Positions 42,250 through 50,491 of a stretch of DNA of 64,000 bases are shown here, in pieces. How positions within the stretch are numbered: the first letter of the stretch is position 1; each line of letters begins with the position of its first letter. Under the pieces are notes generated by a model. That model had not been told where the DNA came from and did not search any database. It saw nothing but the letters and a program-made list of their open reading frames with translations. The DNA is from Agromyces larvae (GTDB lineage Bacteria > Actinomycetota > Actinomycetes > Actinomycetales > Microbacteriaceae): positions 3,410,001 through 3,474,000 of the forward strand of contig NZ_CP094528.1 in NCBI RefSeq assembly GCF_022811705.1, read 5' to 3'. Position numbers and translations under genes: made by a program.

Positions 42250-43955
42250 CGATCACCCGCGACGGCATCACGGCAACCCTCGACGGCACGACCGACCTCG
42301 GCCGCGTCGAGGGGCAGGCGACGCTCGATGAGTCGTGGGCTCCGCATGTGCAGGCCGAGCTCACGATCGCGCTGCCCGATGAGGCGACCCTGGAAGACCT
42401 CGACCCGCGCAGCGCGCACCGCGTCACGATCGCCGCGAGCGCGACCTACCCGGGCAGCTTCATCCCCGACCGATCGCGCAGCTTCGATCTGGGGCTCCGT
42501 GACCGGGTCATCGACCACGAGCGCGCCGAGGTGCGTCTCTCGCTGGCCTCGGATGAGGCGCTGCTCATGGATGACGTGCTCACCGACGACGAGCCCGACT
42601 ACAGCGCGACCCTGAATCAGGCATCGCTCCGCACGATCGTCGATGGGATGCTCGACCGCATCGGCGCATCCCTCGAACCCGGGAGCGCGGACGCGACCTT
42701 CTACGTCCTCGAAGACGCGACCAACCTGAACCCGAACCCCTCGATCGAGACGAACACGACCGGCTACACCGCCGGTGGCTGCGCGATGACCCGAGCGGCA
42801 GCGACGTTCGGCACTGGGGCATGGGCGCTCCAGCTTGTCGGCAACGGCACGGCCGACAGCTTCGCGACGATCGGCTCGGGCTTGATGGGGATGCAGGCGG
42901 GCAGGCGATACACGCTCGCGGCGACAGGGCGAGTCGTGACTGCGCTGTCGGGTGTCGCCGACACGAACGGCCGCGAACGCGGTCTGTACGTGGCCGTAAC
43001 AGCCGGGAGTACGACGACGTATCAGTCGGCGAAGCTGGCTAACGTCAACGGCACAACCGACCGCGTCTCGATCACATTCGACGTGCCAGCCGGTGTCACT
43101 GGGATCATTCTGCGCGCCTACCTCGGCCGTACTGCGGGAACGATCCAGTGGGACGACGTTACCCTCGTCGAAAACCGCGGTACCGTCGGCATCGACTACG
43201 AGGAATCCTTCAGCGGAGACACGGCCGACACGACCGACTACGGGTACACCTGGACGGGCACCCCCAACGCGAGCACCAGCGCCCGCATCGCGCTCGTCGA
43301 CCGATCGCCCGACCTGCTCGCCTGGCAGCCCGGAACCTCGGCGTGGAGCTTCTTGCAACCGTTGTTCCAGTCGGTCGGGCTCCGCCTCTTCTGCGACGAG
43401 CAGCGGAAGTGGTGGCTCGTGGACGGCTCCACGTTCGTCGCTGACGGCGTGCTGCAACTCACGATGCCGGGGAACCTCCACACCGCGACCGACACGACGA
43501 GCCGGGACGTTGAATGGCACGACGCGGCGGTCGTCCGCTACCGCTGGCGGGCACCTGACGGCACACAGCAGGAGCGCATCGACTCCTACGCCCCGCCCGG
43601 CTACACGAAGGTCAGGCTCTTCGAGCTCGAGCGCGCCTATCCTGGCCCCGGCTTCGCCGCCTACGCCGTCAAGCGGGCCGAAGGACGCGGCCGCACCGTC
43701 GACCTCGACGCCCTCGCCGACCTCACCGTGAAGCCCTCCCAGGTGCTCCGCGTGAACCTTCCCGACACCCCGGCCCTGCTCGGCGTCGTGCGCGCCGTCG
43801 TCTACGACCTCACGGCCGGCGCGATGCGCGTCGCTTCGCGTGGCCTCACCGACGTTCCCGACGGCTCGTGGCTCGTGCTCGGCTTCGCATCCGATGAGAC
43901 CTTCGCCGACCTCGCCGCCGACACACTCACGATCCTGGAGGACATCACCCCATGA
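42246..43955 (+). CDS. Minor tail protein with inserted carbohydrate-binding-like module
   Basis: A 569-residue tip protein starting in a GTGA overlap. The N-terminal part (residues 1-150) and C-terminal part (about 340-569, with DLLAWQPGTSAWSFLQPLFQSVGLRLFCDE) form a tail-hub-type scaffold. Residues about 155-310, beginning NLNPNPSIETNTTGYT and ending TIQWDDVTLVE, are a jelly-roll resembling CBM4/9 modules. They probably bind host wall sugars. The insertion looks modular, and codons in it are a little less G/C-biased than in the flanks. Confidence 0.75.
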   Translation: MTITRDGITATLDGTTDLGRVEGQATLDESWAPHVQAELTIALPDEATLEDLDPRSAHRVTIAASATYPGSFIPDRSRSFDLGLRDRVIDHERAEVRLSLASDEALLMDDVLTDDEPDYSATLNQASLRTIVDGMLDRIGASLEPGSADATFYVLEDATNLNPNPSIETNTTGYTAGGCAMTRAAATFGTGAWALQLVGNGTADSFATIGSGLMGMQAGRRYTLAATGRVVTALSGVADTNGRERGLYVAVTAGSTTTYQSAKLANVNGTTDRVSITFDVPAGVTGIILRAYLGRTAGTIQWDDVTLVENRGTVGIDYEESFSGDTADTTDYGYTWTGTPNASTSARIALVDRSPDLLAWQPGTSAWSFLQPLFQSVGLRLFCDEQRKWWLVDGSTFVADGVLQLTMPGNLHTATDTTSRDVEWHDAAVVRYRWRAPDGTQQERIDSYAPPGYTKVRLFELERAYPGPGFAAYAVKRAEGRGRTVDLDALADLTVKPSQVLRVNLPDTPALLGVVRAVVYDLTAGAMRVASRGLTDVPDGSWLVLGFASDETFADLAADTLTILEDITP

Positions 43956-44713
43956 GCGACCCCGTATGGTTCCCGACCGCCGGCGACGACGCAGCGTCGG
44001 CAGGCATGGACACAATGACCGGCCTGGAGAAGCGCAAGGACGTGTGGCGGTGGATCAACCACGCCCTCGACTACATCGCCCAGCGCACGAGCGCGATCCT
44101 CAGCATCGCGATGGGCGGCACCGGCGCCAGCACCGCGGCAGGCGCGCGCACGAACCTCGACGTGCCGAGCACTGGCGACCTCACCGCCGGGCTCGCCGGA
44201 AAGGCGAACACTTCGCACACGCACTCGTACCCGCAGATCGGCCCCGGCGCGATCAACAACGGCGGCTTCGGGCTCACGGTGGGCGCCGCGAACATCACCG
44301 GGAATCTCACCAACTTGCCCGGCCGGAACACGCCGGTCACATCCTCCTACGTGTCTGCCTACTTCAACGCCGACGGGCGGCTCGGCGCCGATCCCTCCGC
44401 CGCGCGGTTCAAGCAAGACATCGACGCGCACGGGTACACCCTCGACCAGCTACTCGCGATCAACATCGTCACCTACCGGCTCCGTGCCGCCGTCGACGAG
44501 CTCGGCGACGAAGCGGACACCCTCGTCGGTGTCATCGCCGAGCAGCTGGTCGACGCGGGCCTCGCCGAGTTCGTGAACTTCGACCCGGACGGCGAACCAT
44601 TCAACGTCGCCTACGAGCGACTCGCGCTCGTCGCGATCGGCGCGCTCCAAGACCTCGCGCGCCGATTCGACGATTTCGAGGCCCGCCTCTCCGCCCTCGA
44701 AGGAGCAGCATGA
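43952..44713 (+). CDS. Tail fibre/tip protein with S74-type chaperone end
   Basis: A 253-residue protein overlapping the previous stop (ATGA). The segment AMGGTGASTAAGARTNL is a classic fibre repeat. The C-terminus, ADPSAARFKQDIDAHGYTLDQLLAINIVTYRLR then GVIAEQLVDAGLAEFVNFDPDGEPFNVAYERLALVAIGAL, matches the intramolecular chaperone (peptidase S74) that trimerises the fibre and is cut off at a Ser. It is the likely receptor-binding component. Confidence 0.8.
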   Translation: MSDPVWFPTAGDDAASAGMDTMTGLEKRKDVWRWINHALDYIAQRTSAILSIAMGGTGASTAAGARTNLDVPSTGDLTAGLAGKANTSHTHSYPQIGPGAINNGGFGLTVGAANITGNLTNLPGRNTPVTSSYVSAYFNADGRLGADPSAARFKQDIDAHGYTLDQLLAINIVTYRLRAAVDELGDEADTLVGVIAEQLVDAGLAEFVNFDPDGEPFNVAYERLALVAIGALQDLARRFDDFEARLSALEGAA

Positions 44714-45366
44714 CGTACGAGAACGTGAACCGGTTCGTCGTCATCCTCGCGGACGACCGCGACCCCGACGTCTCATGGCAGCACCACCTCGACCGCGGCT
44801 CGGCCGGCGGTGTCGACTGCGTCGCCCCGATGCGCACCCCGGTCTACGCGCCCACCGACGGGCGACTCGACTCGGCATGGCTCGGAACCGGCGGCCTCAC
44901 CGCCCGACTCTGGCAGGCGGGAGGCTGGCGTGACGAGTTCATGCACATGGACCAGGTCGCCATCGCCGGCGACGTGAAGCAGGGCGACCTCATCGGCTAT
45001 TCGGGTCGCTCGGGCGGCGACTACGCGCCGCACGTGCACTGGCACCGAGTCGACTCGAAGGGCGCCCGCCGCAACCCCTGGCACTACTTCAGCTCGTCGC
45101 CCGCCGGCGGCGACACCACCCCCATCAAGGACACCCCGCAGGAGGACACCATGCGCATCTACTCGAACACTGACGAGGGCGGGGCCTGTTACCTGTTCTT
45201 CGATACCGGCTGGCAGCACATCTCCGACCCGCAGGAGGCGAAGCATCTCGCGCTCATGCTCAACGGCACGCCAGCCGCCACGAAGGTCAACGGTTACCAG
45301 ATCAACTGGTTGAAGAGTCGATGCGACCGCAACCGTGCCGCGCTCGTCAAGGCGCTCACGGCATGA
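44710..45366 (+). CDS. Endolysin, M23-type peptidase
   Basis: A 218-residue lysin. The M23/lysostaphin-like domain has the metal ligands in HHLDRGSAGGVDC (His26, Asp36) and HVH at 108-110. It cleaves peptide cross-bridges of the host wall. The C-terminal about 85 residues (after the GGDTTPIKDTP linker) are a small domain with WQHISDPQEAK, probably wall binding. It starts in an ATGA overlap and is followed directly by the holin-like gene. Confidence 0.88.
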   Translation: MTYENVNRFVVILADDRDPDVSWQHHLDRGSAGGVDCVAPMRTPVYAPTDGRLDSAWLGTGGLTARLWQAGGWRDEFMHMDQVAIAGDVKQGDLIGYSGRSGGDYAPHVHWHRVDSKGARRNPWHYFSSSPAGGDTTPIKDTPQEDTMRIYSNTDEGGACYLFFDTGWQHISDPQEAKHLALMLNGTPAATKVNGYQINWLKSRCDRNRAALVKALTA

Positions 45367-45722
45367 GATTGGACGACCCCCAGATGAACAAGACGTTGAT
45401 CACCCTCGGCTTCCTCATCCTTATCCTCGGCGCGATCGTCGGCGACATCGTGCTCTCGGTCGTCCGGCCCGAGGCGCTCGACACGTTCAACGGCTCGGTC
45501 GTGACGATCCTCGGCGTCGGCACCGCGGCCGTCGTCACCTTCTACGGACTCGGCACGCAGGGGGAGAAGCTCAAGAAGATCGAGTCGAACACGAACGGCA
45601 CCCTCTCGACCCTCGTCGAGGAGAACAAGCGCCTCACGTTGCTCCTGCAGGAGCGAGGCGTCGACACGACCGAGATCCAGGTGCAGCACTCGGCCGACGA
45701 CCCGGGCAGGCACGTCGCATGA
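45363..45722 (+). CDS. Holin-like membrane protein
   Basis: A 119-residue protein with two membrane helices (about 12-33 and 44-64) and a coiled-coil, charged C-terminus (LKKIESNTNGTLSTLVEENKRLTLLL). Together with its overlap with the endolysin gene this fits a holin. It is the last rightward gene of the prophage, and its stop abuts the 3' end of the leftward integrase block. Confidence 0.75.
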   Translation: MRLDDPQMNKTLITLGFLILILGAIVGDIVLSVVRPEALDTFNGSVVTILGVGTAAVVTFYGLGTQGEKLKKIESNTNGTLSTLVEENKRLTLLLQERGVDTTEIQVQHSADDPGRHVA

Positions 45723-45968
45723 TCAGGCGGCAGGCCGTCCCCATCTGGCGTGGGCGGCCTGCCGCGTCGTGCCGGTTGCCCTGGCGATACCGGCCCACGA
45801 GACGCCCCGGGCGCGCTGACCCTCGACGGCGGTCGCGATTGCCTGATCGAGTTCCTCTCGGAGTTCGATCAGGGTCGCGAGCTCGGGCTCGTCGGCGTCA
45901 GCCACACGGCGGGCGGCGGCGCGCAGCATGCGCCGCACCATGCTCAGAAACTCCGTCGTCTCGACCAT
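45723..45968 (-). CDS. Small helix-turn-helix protein downstream of integrase
   Basis: An 81-residue protein. The N-terminal two thirds are helical. The C-terminus GVSWAGIARATGTTRQAAHARWG is a clear helix-turn-helix. It starts in a TGATG overlap with the integrase gene, so it is made together with it. The likely role is excision directionality or control of integrase. Similar short proteins also exist on chromosomes, so this is uncertain. Confidence 0.65.
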   Translation of the reverse strand: MVETTEFLSMVRRMLRAAARRVADADEPELATLIELREELDQAIATAVEGQRARGVSWAGIARATGTTRQAAHARWGRPAA

Positions 45969-46852
45969 CAGTGCATCGCCACCGTTCGCGATTCCAGTGT
46001 CAAGGGGTCCTTGACAAGCGGGTCGCCGGATCGCGACGCGCCCTCGACGATGCGGCGCAGCCGGCCGTCGGGCTGAGCGACGTACACGCGCACCATGTTG
46101 AGGTTCGCCCACCCCATGAGGTCGGCGACCGCGTACGGGTCGCCGTCTGCGAGCACCCAGAACCGGGTAGCGGCGCGATGCCGAAGCTTGTGCATCGTGT
46201 AGTCCCCGGCGAGTAGCCGGCCGACCCGCTTCCCGAGCCACCGCGGCGAGACATGCCCGCCGTCCTCGCCCGGGAACAGGAACCCCGGCCCCCGTTCGAG
46301 GAGCGCTCGCGCCATTGGCCGGGTGAGAGGCACCGTGCGAAGCTTGCCGCCCTTGCCGTGCACGATCAGGTCATGCCCGAGGAGGGTCGGCACGATGTCG
46401 TTCGAGTGGATGCCGGCGACCTCGGCTCGGCGGAGGCCGTGCTCGGCGGCGAGGTCGATCCAGAGCGCTTCGTCGGCGTCGGCCCGGATCAGCGCTTCGA
46501 GGTAGACCCGGTCGGGCACCGGTCGCGGCATCGGCTCGGCGGGTCGCAGCGGCACGAGCTCGTCAGCGGGGGATGCCTCGACGTGCCCACGGCGCACGGC
46601 CCACGCGTAGAAGCCGGCTATGCCCGCTGAGCGGGAGCGGCGCGTCTCACGCGCCCACTCTTGGGCGCCGAGGTAGTCGGTCAGGCCGTCGGCGTCGAGC
46701 GCCCACGGGCCGACCTCGACGCGGCGGGCGAGGTGCTGCAACTGCTCGCGGCGAGCCCGCACGGTCGTCGCCGAGCGGCCGACGGAGCGGAGGTACGCGA
46801 GGTAGGCGTCGATCGCCGACGCCCAATCATCCGAGATACACATGAGCGGCAT
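45968..46852 (-). CDS. int: Tyrosine recombinase (phage integrase)
   Basis: A 294-residue integrase with a SAM-like core-binding domain (residues 1-105). The catalytic domain has Arg141 (GLRRAEVAG), Lys170 (GKGGKLRTVPL), His221/Arg224 (HKLRH), Trp248 in place of the second His, and nucleophile Tyr257. The arm-binding domain seems absent, as in short XerC-like integrases. It must recombine the 40-bp core in tRNA-Arg. In the circular phage it would lie downstream of the repressor in one leftward operon. Confidence 0.95.
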   Translation of the reverse strand: MPLMCISDDWASAIDAYLAYLRSVGRSATTVRARREQLQHLARRVEVGPWALDADGLTDYLGAQEWARETRRSRSAGIAGFYAWAVRRGHVEASPADELVPLRPAEPMPRPVPDRVYLEALIRADADEALWIDLAAEHGLRRAEVAGIHSNDIVPTLLGHDLIVHGKGGKLRTVPLTRPMARALLERGPGFLFPGEDGGHVSPRWLGKRVGRLLAGDYTMHKLRHRAATRFWVLADGDPYAVADLMGWANLNMVRVYVAQPDGRLRRIVEGASRSGDPLVKDPLTLESRTVAMH

Positions 46853-46854
46853 CC

Positions 46855-47379
46855 TCAGCCGCGAAGCGGAGAGTCGCTGTCAGGATGCCCCGGGCACCGG
46901 CTCGCGAGTTCGTCGACGATGCTCAGCAGCGGCACGCCGCACCGCTCGCAATGCCCGCACGGGGCGAGTCGATGCACACCGTCGGCACATGCCTCGAACC
47001 AGATAACCCAATCGCGAACGGCCGGCTCCGGGGCGGCGGTCGGATCAAAGAACCGGCACGTCGAGTTACGGCATCCCGTCGCGCCCCACAGCGTCGAGTG
47101 ACATCCGACGCACTCGGCGCGGCGCTCGAACGCGTACCGTTGGGCGAGGCAGTAGCCCGAGAGATACCCGGACGGCGACCCGTGCACTTCCTGGAACTCC
47201 CACGCGTTGCGCTCGACCTCGCCGCACCAGGGGCACCGCATCTCCAGGCACTCGGCGATGTGGTCGAGGTCGGCCCGGTCGAACCGCTCGTGTCGCCCGC
47301 ACGGGAGCATCTGCCGCGCTCGAGGCGGCAGGATGTCGCCGGTCGCGAGGTCGACGTCGAACAGGGTTGGCCCGCTCAC
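46855..47379 (-). CDS. Cys-rich zinc-binding phage protein, unknown function
   Basis: A 174-residue protein with at least ten Cys in pairs (RCPWCGE, ECVGCH, GCRNSTC, PCGHCERCG) plus His, suggesting two or three zinc knuckles. It begins MSGPTLFDVDLATGDILPPRARQMLPCG. It is coupled by ATGA overlap to the gene upstream and ends 2 nt before the integrase start. It could be a DNA-binding accessory of the integration module. I do not recognise the family. Confidence 0.7.
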   Translation of the reverse strand: MSGPTLFDVDLATGDILPPRARQMLPCGRHERFDRADLDHIAECLEMRCPWCGEVERNAWEFQEVHGSPSGYLSGYCLAQRYAFERRAECVGCHSTLWGATGCRNSTCRFFDPTAAPEPAVRDWVIWFEACADGVHRLAPCGHCERCGVPLLSIVDELASRCPGHPDSDSPLRG

Positions 47380-47597
47380 GCCGCAGCCTCAGAGACGAAC
47401 TCGGCATGCTCCAGTACGGGGCGTCGCTTGCCAGCGACCGTCCGCGCGCACGGCGAGCACGTCACGTAGCAGCACCACAGCAGCCAGTTCGCCCGAACCC
47501 ACGACCCCGCCCGGATCGGCTGCCGGCACATGCTGCAAAGCTCGATCTCTTCGCTCGGGGTATCGGGCGGGTACACGAGGCGGAGACGCTCAGCCAC
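47376..47597 (-). CDS. Small Cys-rich phage protein, unknown function
   Basis: A 73-residue protein with CSMC, CCYVTC and SPC motifs, a probable single zinc site (LCSMCRQPIRAGSWV...). The GTG at 47597 lies 8 nt inside the end of the extended repressor frame (stop at 47590-47592). In the circular phage it would therefore be translationally coupled to the long repressor. In the lysogen that upstream gene is missing and the nearest upstream sequence is host DNA. Confidence 0.65.
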   Translation of the reverse strand: MAERLRLVYPPDTPSEEIELCSMCRQPIRAGSWVRANWLLWCCYVTCSPCARTVAGKRRPVLEHAEFVSEAAA

Positions 47598-47661
47598 GAC
47601 GAGTTACCATCGACTGAATCGTCAGCGCCAGCCACAGCATCGCGACGAGCCCGATCGGCTC

Positions 47662-47701
47662 CGGATCAGAAGGTTGGGGGTTCGAGTCCCTCCGGGCGCG
47701 C
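47662..47701. other. attR core (40 bp)
   Basis: Exact copy of 31208-31247. To its right begins the original downstream flank of tRNA-Arg, including its terminator. To its left, on the minus strand, lie the 23 codons that would extend the repressor in the circular phage. Confidence 0.95.
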
Positions 47702-47739
47702 ACTGCATCTGCAGAACGAACTGTGTTGAGACAGTAGCG

Positions 47740-47766
47740 AAAGCCCCGGCCGATGGCCGGGGCTTT
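47740..47766 (+). terminator. Original terminator of tRNA-Arg, displaced by the prophage
   Basis: An 11-bp stem AAGCCCCGGCC / GGCCGGGGCTT with a GAT loop and flanking A/T, about 40 nt after the attR core. Before integration this would have been the tRNA-Arg terminator. The tRNA is now 16.4 kb away from it. Confidence 0.85.
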
Positions 47767-47907
47767 CTGCATACCCGCCCGCTCGCCCGCCGCTGTGAAT
47801 CGGCTGAGGATCGTTCGGTTCGCGCCGCATCGGGCTTGCTGTCGTGTCGGGGGCGGCGGTTAGGCTCGGGACATCTGATTCCCGGATTCGAGAGTCGGGT
47901 GAGGGGA

Positions 47908-49281
47908 ATGCGCGCCGGCCGAGGCCTGCCAACGTCATCCCGGGGGATTCGCGTCACTGGCCTCTCCTCCGGCGCAGCCGGTCGTCACGAGCACGACCGG
48001 CGCTGGGCGCTGCTCGGGGATCTGCTCGCGGTGTCGCGCCCGGGCCACTCGCTCGCCGCACTGCGGCGGCTGCTCGCGCTGCTCATCGGCATCGGCGCCG
48101 CCACCGCGTTCGCCGCTGCCCCGCCCCGGCTCCTGTCGGTGCGGACCGAGGTGCCGATCGAGTGGGCGCTGCCGGGTGCGGTCGGCGGCGTCGGCATCGC
48201 GGTGCTGCTGTTGTCGGCGTCGGCGTCGCAGGACGCGGTGGCGCGGGTCGCCGCGAGCGGTCTGCCGACCCTTCCGAACCGGGTGCGGGCGATCTCGAAC
48301 GGCGCGGTCTGGGCGGGTATCGCGATGCTCGCGGTGGCGTACACGGCCCCGGCGTTCGCGGCGTGGCCCGGTGGGGCGCCCGCGGTCGGGCTGATCCTCG
48401 GCAGCGGACTCGGCGTGCTGACGGCGCGGCTGCACCGTGTGGCGCTGGCGCACGAGTCGTACCGCACCTTCAACCTCGTGGCGATGCTGCTGGCGATCGG
48501 CAGCCTGGCGAGCATGTCCATCACCCCGACCGGGGAGTGGTGGACCGTCAACTTCTCGACGCTCGGCACCTCCGACGACCTCGCCGCGGCGTACTTCAAC
48601 GTCGCCATCGTCGTCGCGGGGCTCGGCATGGCGAGCCTTGCGCCCGTGCTGAGCCGTGATCTTGCCGAGCGCAGGTTCGCGCCGCGCCCGAGCGGGGTGC
48701 TGGTGCTGCGCGGCCTCATCGTGGTGATCGGGCTGAGTCTCGCGGGCGTCGGTCTGGTGCCGATCGATCGCGACCCGACGGTGCACAACGTGTTCGCCTG
48801 TGCGGCGGCCGCGGCATTCGCGATCGCGACCATCGGCATGGCGTGGTGGGTGCGGCGGCCGCCGAAGCGGTTCCTCGTGTGGTCGTATGCGTCGCTGGCG
48901 ATCGAGATCGCGGCGATGGTCGGGTACGACGGCCTCGACCTGTTCAACCTCACGGTCTTCGAGATCGTCGCCTTCTCGCTCGTCTTCGCCTGGCTGATCG
49001 CGATGGTCGCCACGACCGCGGGGCATCCGCGATCGGGTCGACGGTCGGTTCGGCGCAGCAGTCGCGGTCGTGCCGCCCGGCGAGATTCGGTGCACCGGAT
49101 GACACGACGCACGGTCGTCGGTCGCCAGGCGCTCGCCGTCCGACGGACACGACCGTCGCCCCGCGAGCATGCCGCGGTGCGCCGGCGACGGATCGTCCGG
49201 TCGCGAGGGCGCCGCACGCGCCGCGCGCCCGCCGAGGAGCCTCCTGATCGACGCGCGCGGCCGACGGGTCGGGCAGGATGA
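47908..49281 (+). CDS. Multi-pass membrane protein (DUF998-like), odd Arg-rich C-terminus
   Basis: A 457-residue open frame. Residues about 50-375 carry roughly ten hydrophobic segments, reminiscent of DUF998 proteins (RTFNLVAMLLAIGSLASM; WLIAMVATTAG). TAGGCT at 47861-47866 and GAGGGGAATG support start 47908. From about residue 375 on, the frame is an 80-residue Arg-rich stretch (RSGRRSVRRSSRGRAARR) whose codons lose the usual third-position bias. It looks like read-through after a lost stop or frameshift, so the functional protein probably ends near 49030. Confidence 0.75.
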   Translation: MRAGRGLPTSSRGIRVTGLSSGAAGRHEHDRRWALLGDLLAVSRPGHSLAALRRLLALLIGIGAATAFAAAPPRLLSVRTEVPIEWALPGAVGGVGIAVLLLSASASQDAVARVAASGLPTLPNRVRAISNGAVWAGIAMLAVAYTAPAFAAWPGGAPAVGLILGSGLGVLTARLHRVALAHESYRTFNLVAMLLAIGSLASMSITPTGEWWTVNFSTLGTSDDLAAAYFNVAIVVAGLGMASLAPVLSRDLAERRFAPRPSGVLVLRGLIVVIGLSLAGVGLVPIDRDPTVHNVFACAAAAAFAIATIGMAWWVRRPPKRFLVWSYASLAIEIAAMVGYDGLDLFNLTVFEIVAFSLVFAWLIAMVATTAGHPRSGRRSVRRSSRGRAARRDSVHRMTRRTVVGRQALAVRRTRPSPREHAAVRRRRIVRSRGRRTRRAPAEEPPDRRARPTGRAG

Positions 49282-49325
49282 GGGAACGGGTCCGTGCCGA
49301 CCGCAGGCCGCCGAGGGGGAACGAC

Positions 49326-49619
49326 ATGAGCGACATCGTCCGCAACGACGAACGACACCGGTACGAGCTGCGGGTCGACGGCGACCGTGCCGGCTTCGCG
49401 GTGTTCCGCGAGGAGCCCGGGCGCATCGTCTTCACCCACACGGTGGTGCTGCCGGCCTACGAGGGTCGTGGGCTCGGCGGGCGCCTCGCGAAGTTCGCGC
49501 TCGATGACGCGGTGGCCCGCGGGCTCGAGATCGTGCCCGAGTGCCCGTTCATCGCCGCCTATCTGCGCCGGCATCCCGAGTACGCCGACTCGGTCGTCGG
49601 CGCGTCGCCCGCGGAGTGA
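49326..49619 (+). CDS. GNAT-like N-acetyltransferase (YjdJ type)
   Basis: A 97-residue minimal acetyltransferase of the DUF4442/Yjdj-like GNAT group. It has beta strands RYELRVDGDRAGFAVF and FTHTVVLPAYEGRGLGGRLAKFALDDA with the acetyl-CoA loop GRGLGG, and the end CPFIAAYLRRHPEY. It probably acetylates a small molecule or protein; the substrate is unknown. GAGGGGGA lies before ATG 49326; the in-frame upstream ATG 49278 lacks a ribosome site. Confidence 0.88.
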   Translation: MSDIVRNDERHRYELRVDGDRAGFAVFREEPGRIVFTHTVVLPAYEGRGLGGRLAKFALDDAVARGLEIVPECPFIAAYLRRHPEYADSVVGASPAE

Positions 49620-49938
49620 CGCGGCTCGCCCCCTCAATGGGGGCGATCGAGGTGAGCCCCGCTCGGATTAAGATCTGAACCAACCCGAGTCGACCCGATC
49701 GGCCGCACCGCTTCGCGCGGAGTGCTCGTCGTGATCTCGATCACGACGACCGGGATCTGGCTCGCCGGGCTCAGTTCGGGTCGCCCGGCGAGGTGGCCTC
49801 CTTGCGAGGCCGCGGCGGAGCGGGAGGTAGGGTTCCCGCTCCGCCGTCTCGTGCGCGTCGGAGCCGTGCCCCGATGGTGCGTCGACGCGACCGCGCGCGG
49901 ATCACCGGGCGGCTCGTGGAGCGCCTGGCAGGCGCGCC
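49620..49938. other. Intergenic region with a perfect palindrome
   Basis: About 320 bp without a convincing gene between two convergent genes. It holds a 22-bp perfect palindrome CGTCGTGAT-CTCG-ATCACGACG at 49727-49748 and a short AT-richer patch near 49665 (TTAAGATCT). The palindrome may be a terminator or an operator. I see nothing else. Confidence 0.5.
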
Positions 49939-50388
49939 TCAGTTCGTGTCGCCGGCGACCGAGCTGCGGAGGCGATCGCAGAGCTCCGCCAACGTCGTGA
50001 GGTCATCGTCGTCGAGCGCGCCGCCCACGTGCCGGGTGATGGCATCCATGTGCGAGACGGCGACGCCCCGGAACAGTTCGAACCCCTCGGGTGTGATGGC
50101 GACGATGGTGCCGCGCCCGTCGGTCGGGTCATCCGTCTTGCGCACCAGGCCGCGCGCGGCCAACCGGTCGACCAGCCGGCTGACGCTGGGCTGGGTGATG
50201 AGCACCGTGCGGTTCAGATCGCGAAGTCGCAGTTGCCGGCCGGGTGCGCGCGTGATGTTGAACAGCACGTCGTACTCGTTCAGCGAGATGCGGTCGGATG
50301 GGAACTCCGCCGCCAACGCACGCATCACGGTGACCTGCGCGCGGAACAGCGATTCCCACGCAGTGACGGTGCGGGCGCGTTCGGACAC
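49939..50388 (-). CDS. MarR-family transcriptional regulator
   Basis: A 149-residue winged-helix regulator. The recognition region is LNRTVLITQPSVSRLVDRLAARGLVRKTDDPTDGR, with the wing and dimerisation helices at both ends. GTG 50388 has CGAGGGGG about 6 nt upstream. The frame remains open upstream but that part crosses hairpins. TATTCT at 50436-50441 (minus strand) is the likely -10 box. The target is unknown; such regulators respond to phenolic compounds or oxidants. Confidence 0.92.
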   Translation of the reverse strand: MSERARTVTAWESLFRAQVTVMRALAAEFPSDRISLNEYDVLFNITRAPGRQLRLRDLNRTVLITQPSVSRLVDRLAARGLVRKTDDPTDGRGTIVAITPEGFELFRGVAVSHMDAITRHVGGALDDDDLTTLAELCDRLRSSVAGDTN

Positions 50389-50435
50389 ATGACCCCCTCG
50401 AAGACCAGCGGGCTTTCGCCCGATCGATGTCTCCC

Positions 50436-50441
50436 AGAATA
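50436..50441 (-). promoter_or_regulatory. -10 hexamer of the marR-type gene
   Basis: TATTCT on the minus strand, about 48 nt upstream of GTG 50388. A small hairpin (CGGGC-TTTC-GCCCG) lies in the resulting leader, just before the ribosome site. Confidence 0.5.
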
Positions 50442-50457
50442 GGGGCCGGACACGGTT

Positions 50458-50491
50458 GAGGGCCGGTCGTAGAGGCTGACGACCGGCCCTC
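50458..50491 (-). terminator. 13-bp hairpin terminator
   Basis: GAGGGCCGGTCGT / ACGACCGGCCCTC with an 8-nt loop, about 140 nt downstream of the winged-helix gene on the minus strand and upstream of the marR-type promoter. It probably separates the two units. An AT-rich patch (TATATAAC) lies at 50566-50573, between the hairpin and that gene. Confidence 0.7.

Larger units (their letters stand above)
31208..47701. mobile_element. Compact temperate siphophage (prophage), about 16.45 kb, in tRNA-Arg
   Basis: Bounded by an exact 40-bp direct repeat (31208-31247 and 47662-47701) that starts in the tRNA-Arg anticodon loop. Circular size is 16,454 bp. Left end: leftward repressor. Middle: rightward early, head, tail and lysis genes. 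Right end: leftward block of two Cys-rich proteins, integrase and a small helix-turn-helix protein. All major virion functions are represented, and most genes overlap by 1-8 nt. Not seen are a small terminase subunit and the frameshifted tail chaperone. The element looks intact and is unusually small for a tailed phage. Confidence 0.93.

Noticed and set aside
47590..47772. A 60-codon minus-strand frame across attR
   Set aside because: It starts in host DNA and runs through the tRNA-antisense core into the repressor tail. It is a by-product of integration, not a gene of its own. Its 3' part matters only as the tail of the circular-form repressor.
49722..50000. Plus-strand frame of 92 codons in the gap before the marR-type gene
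   Set aside because: No ribosome site, Arg/Pro-rich composition of a shadow frame, and it overlaps the 3' end of the MarR gene.
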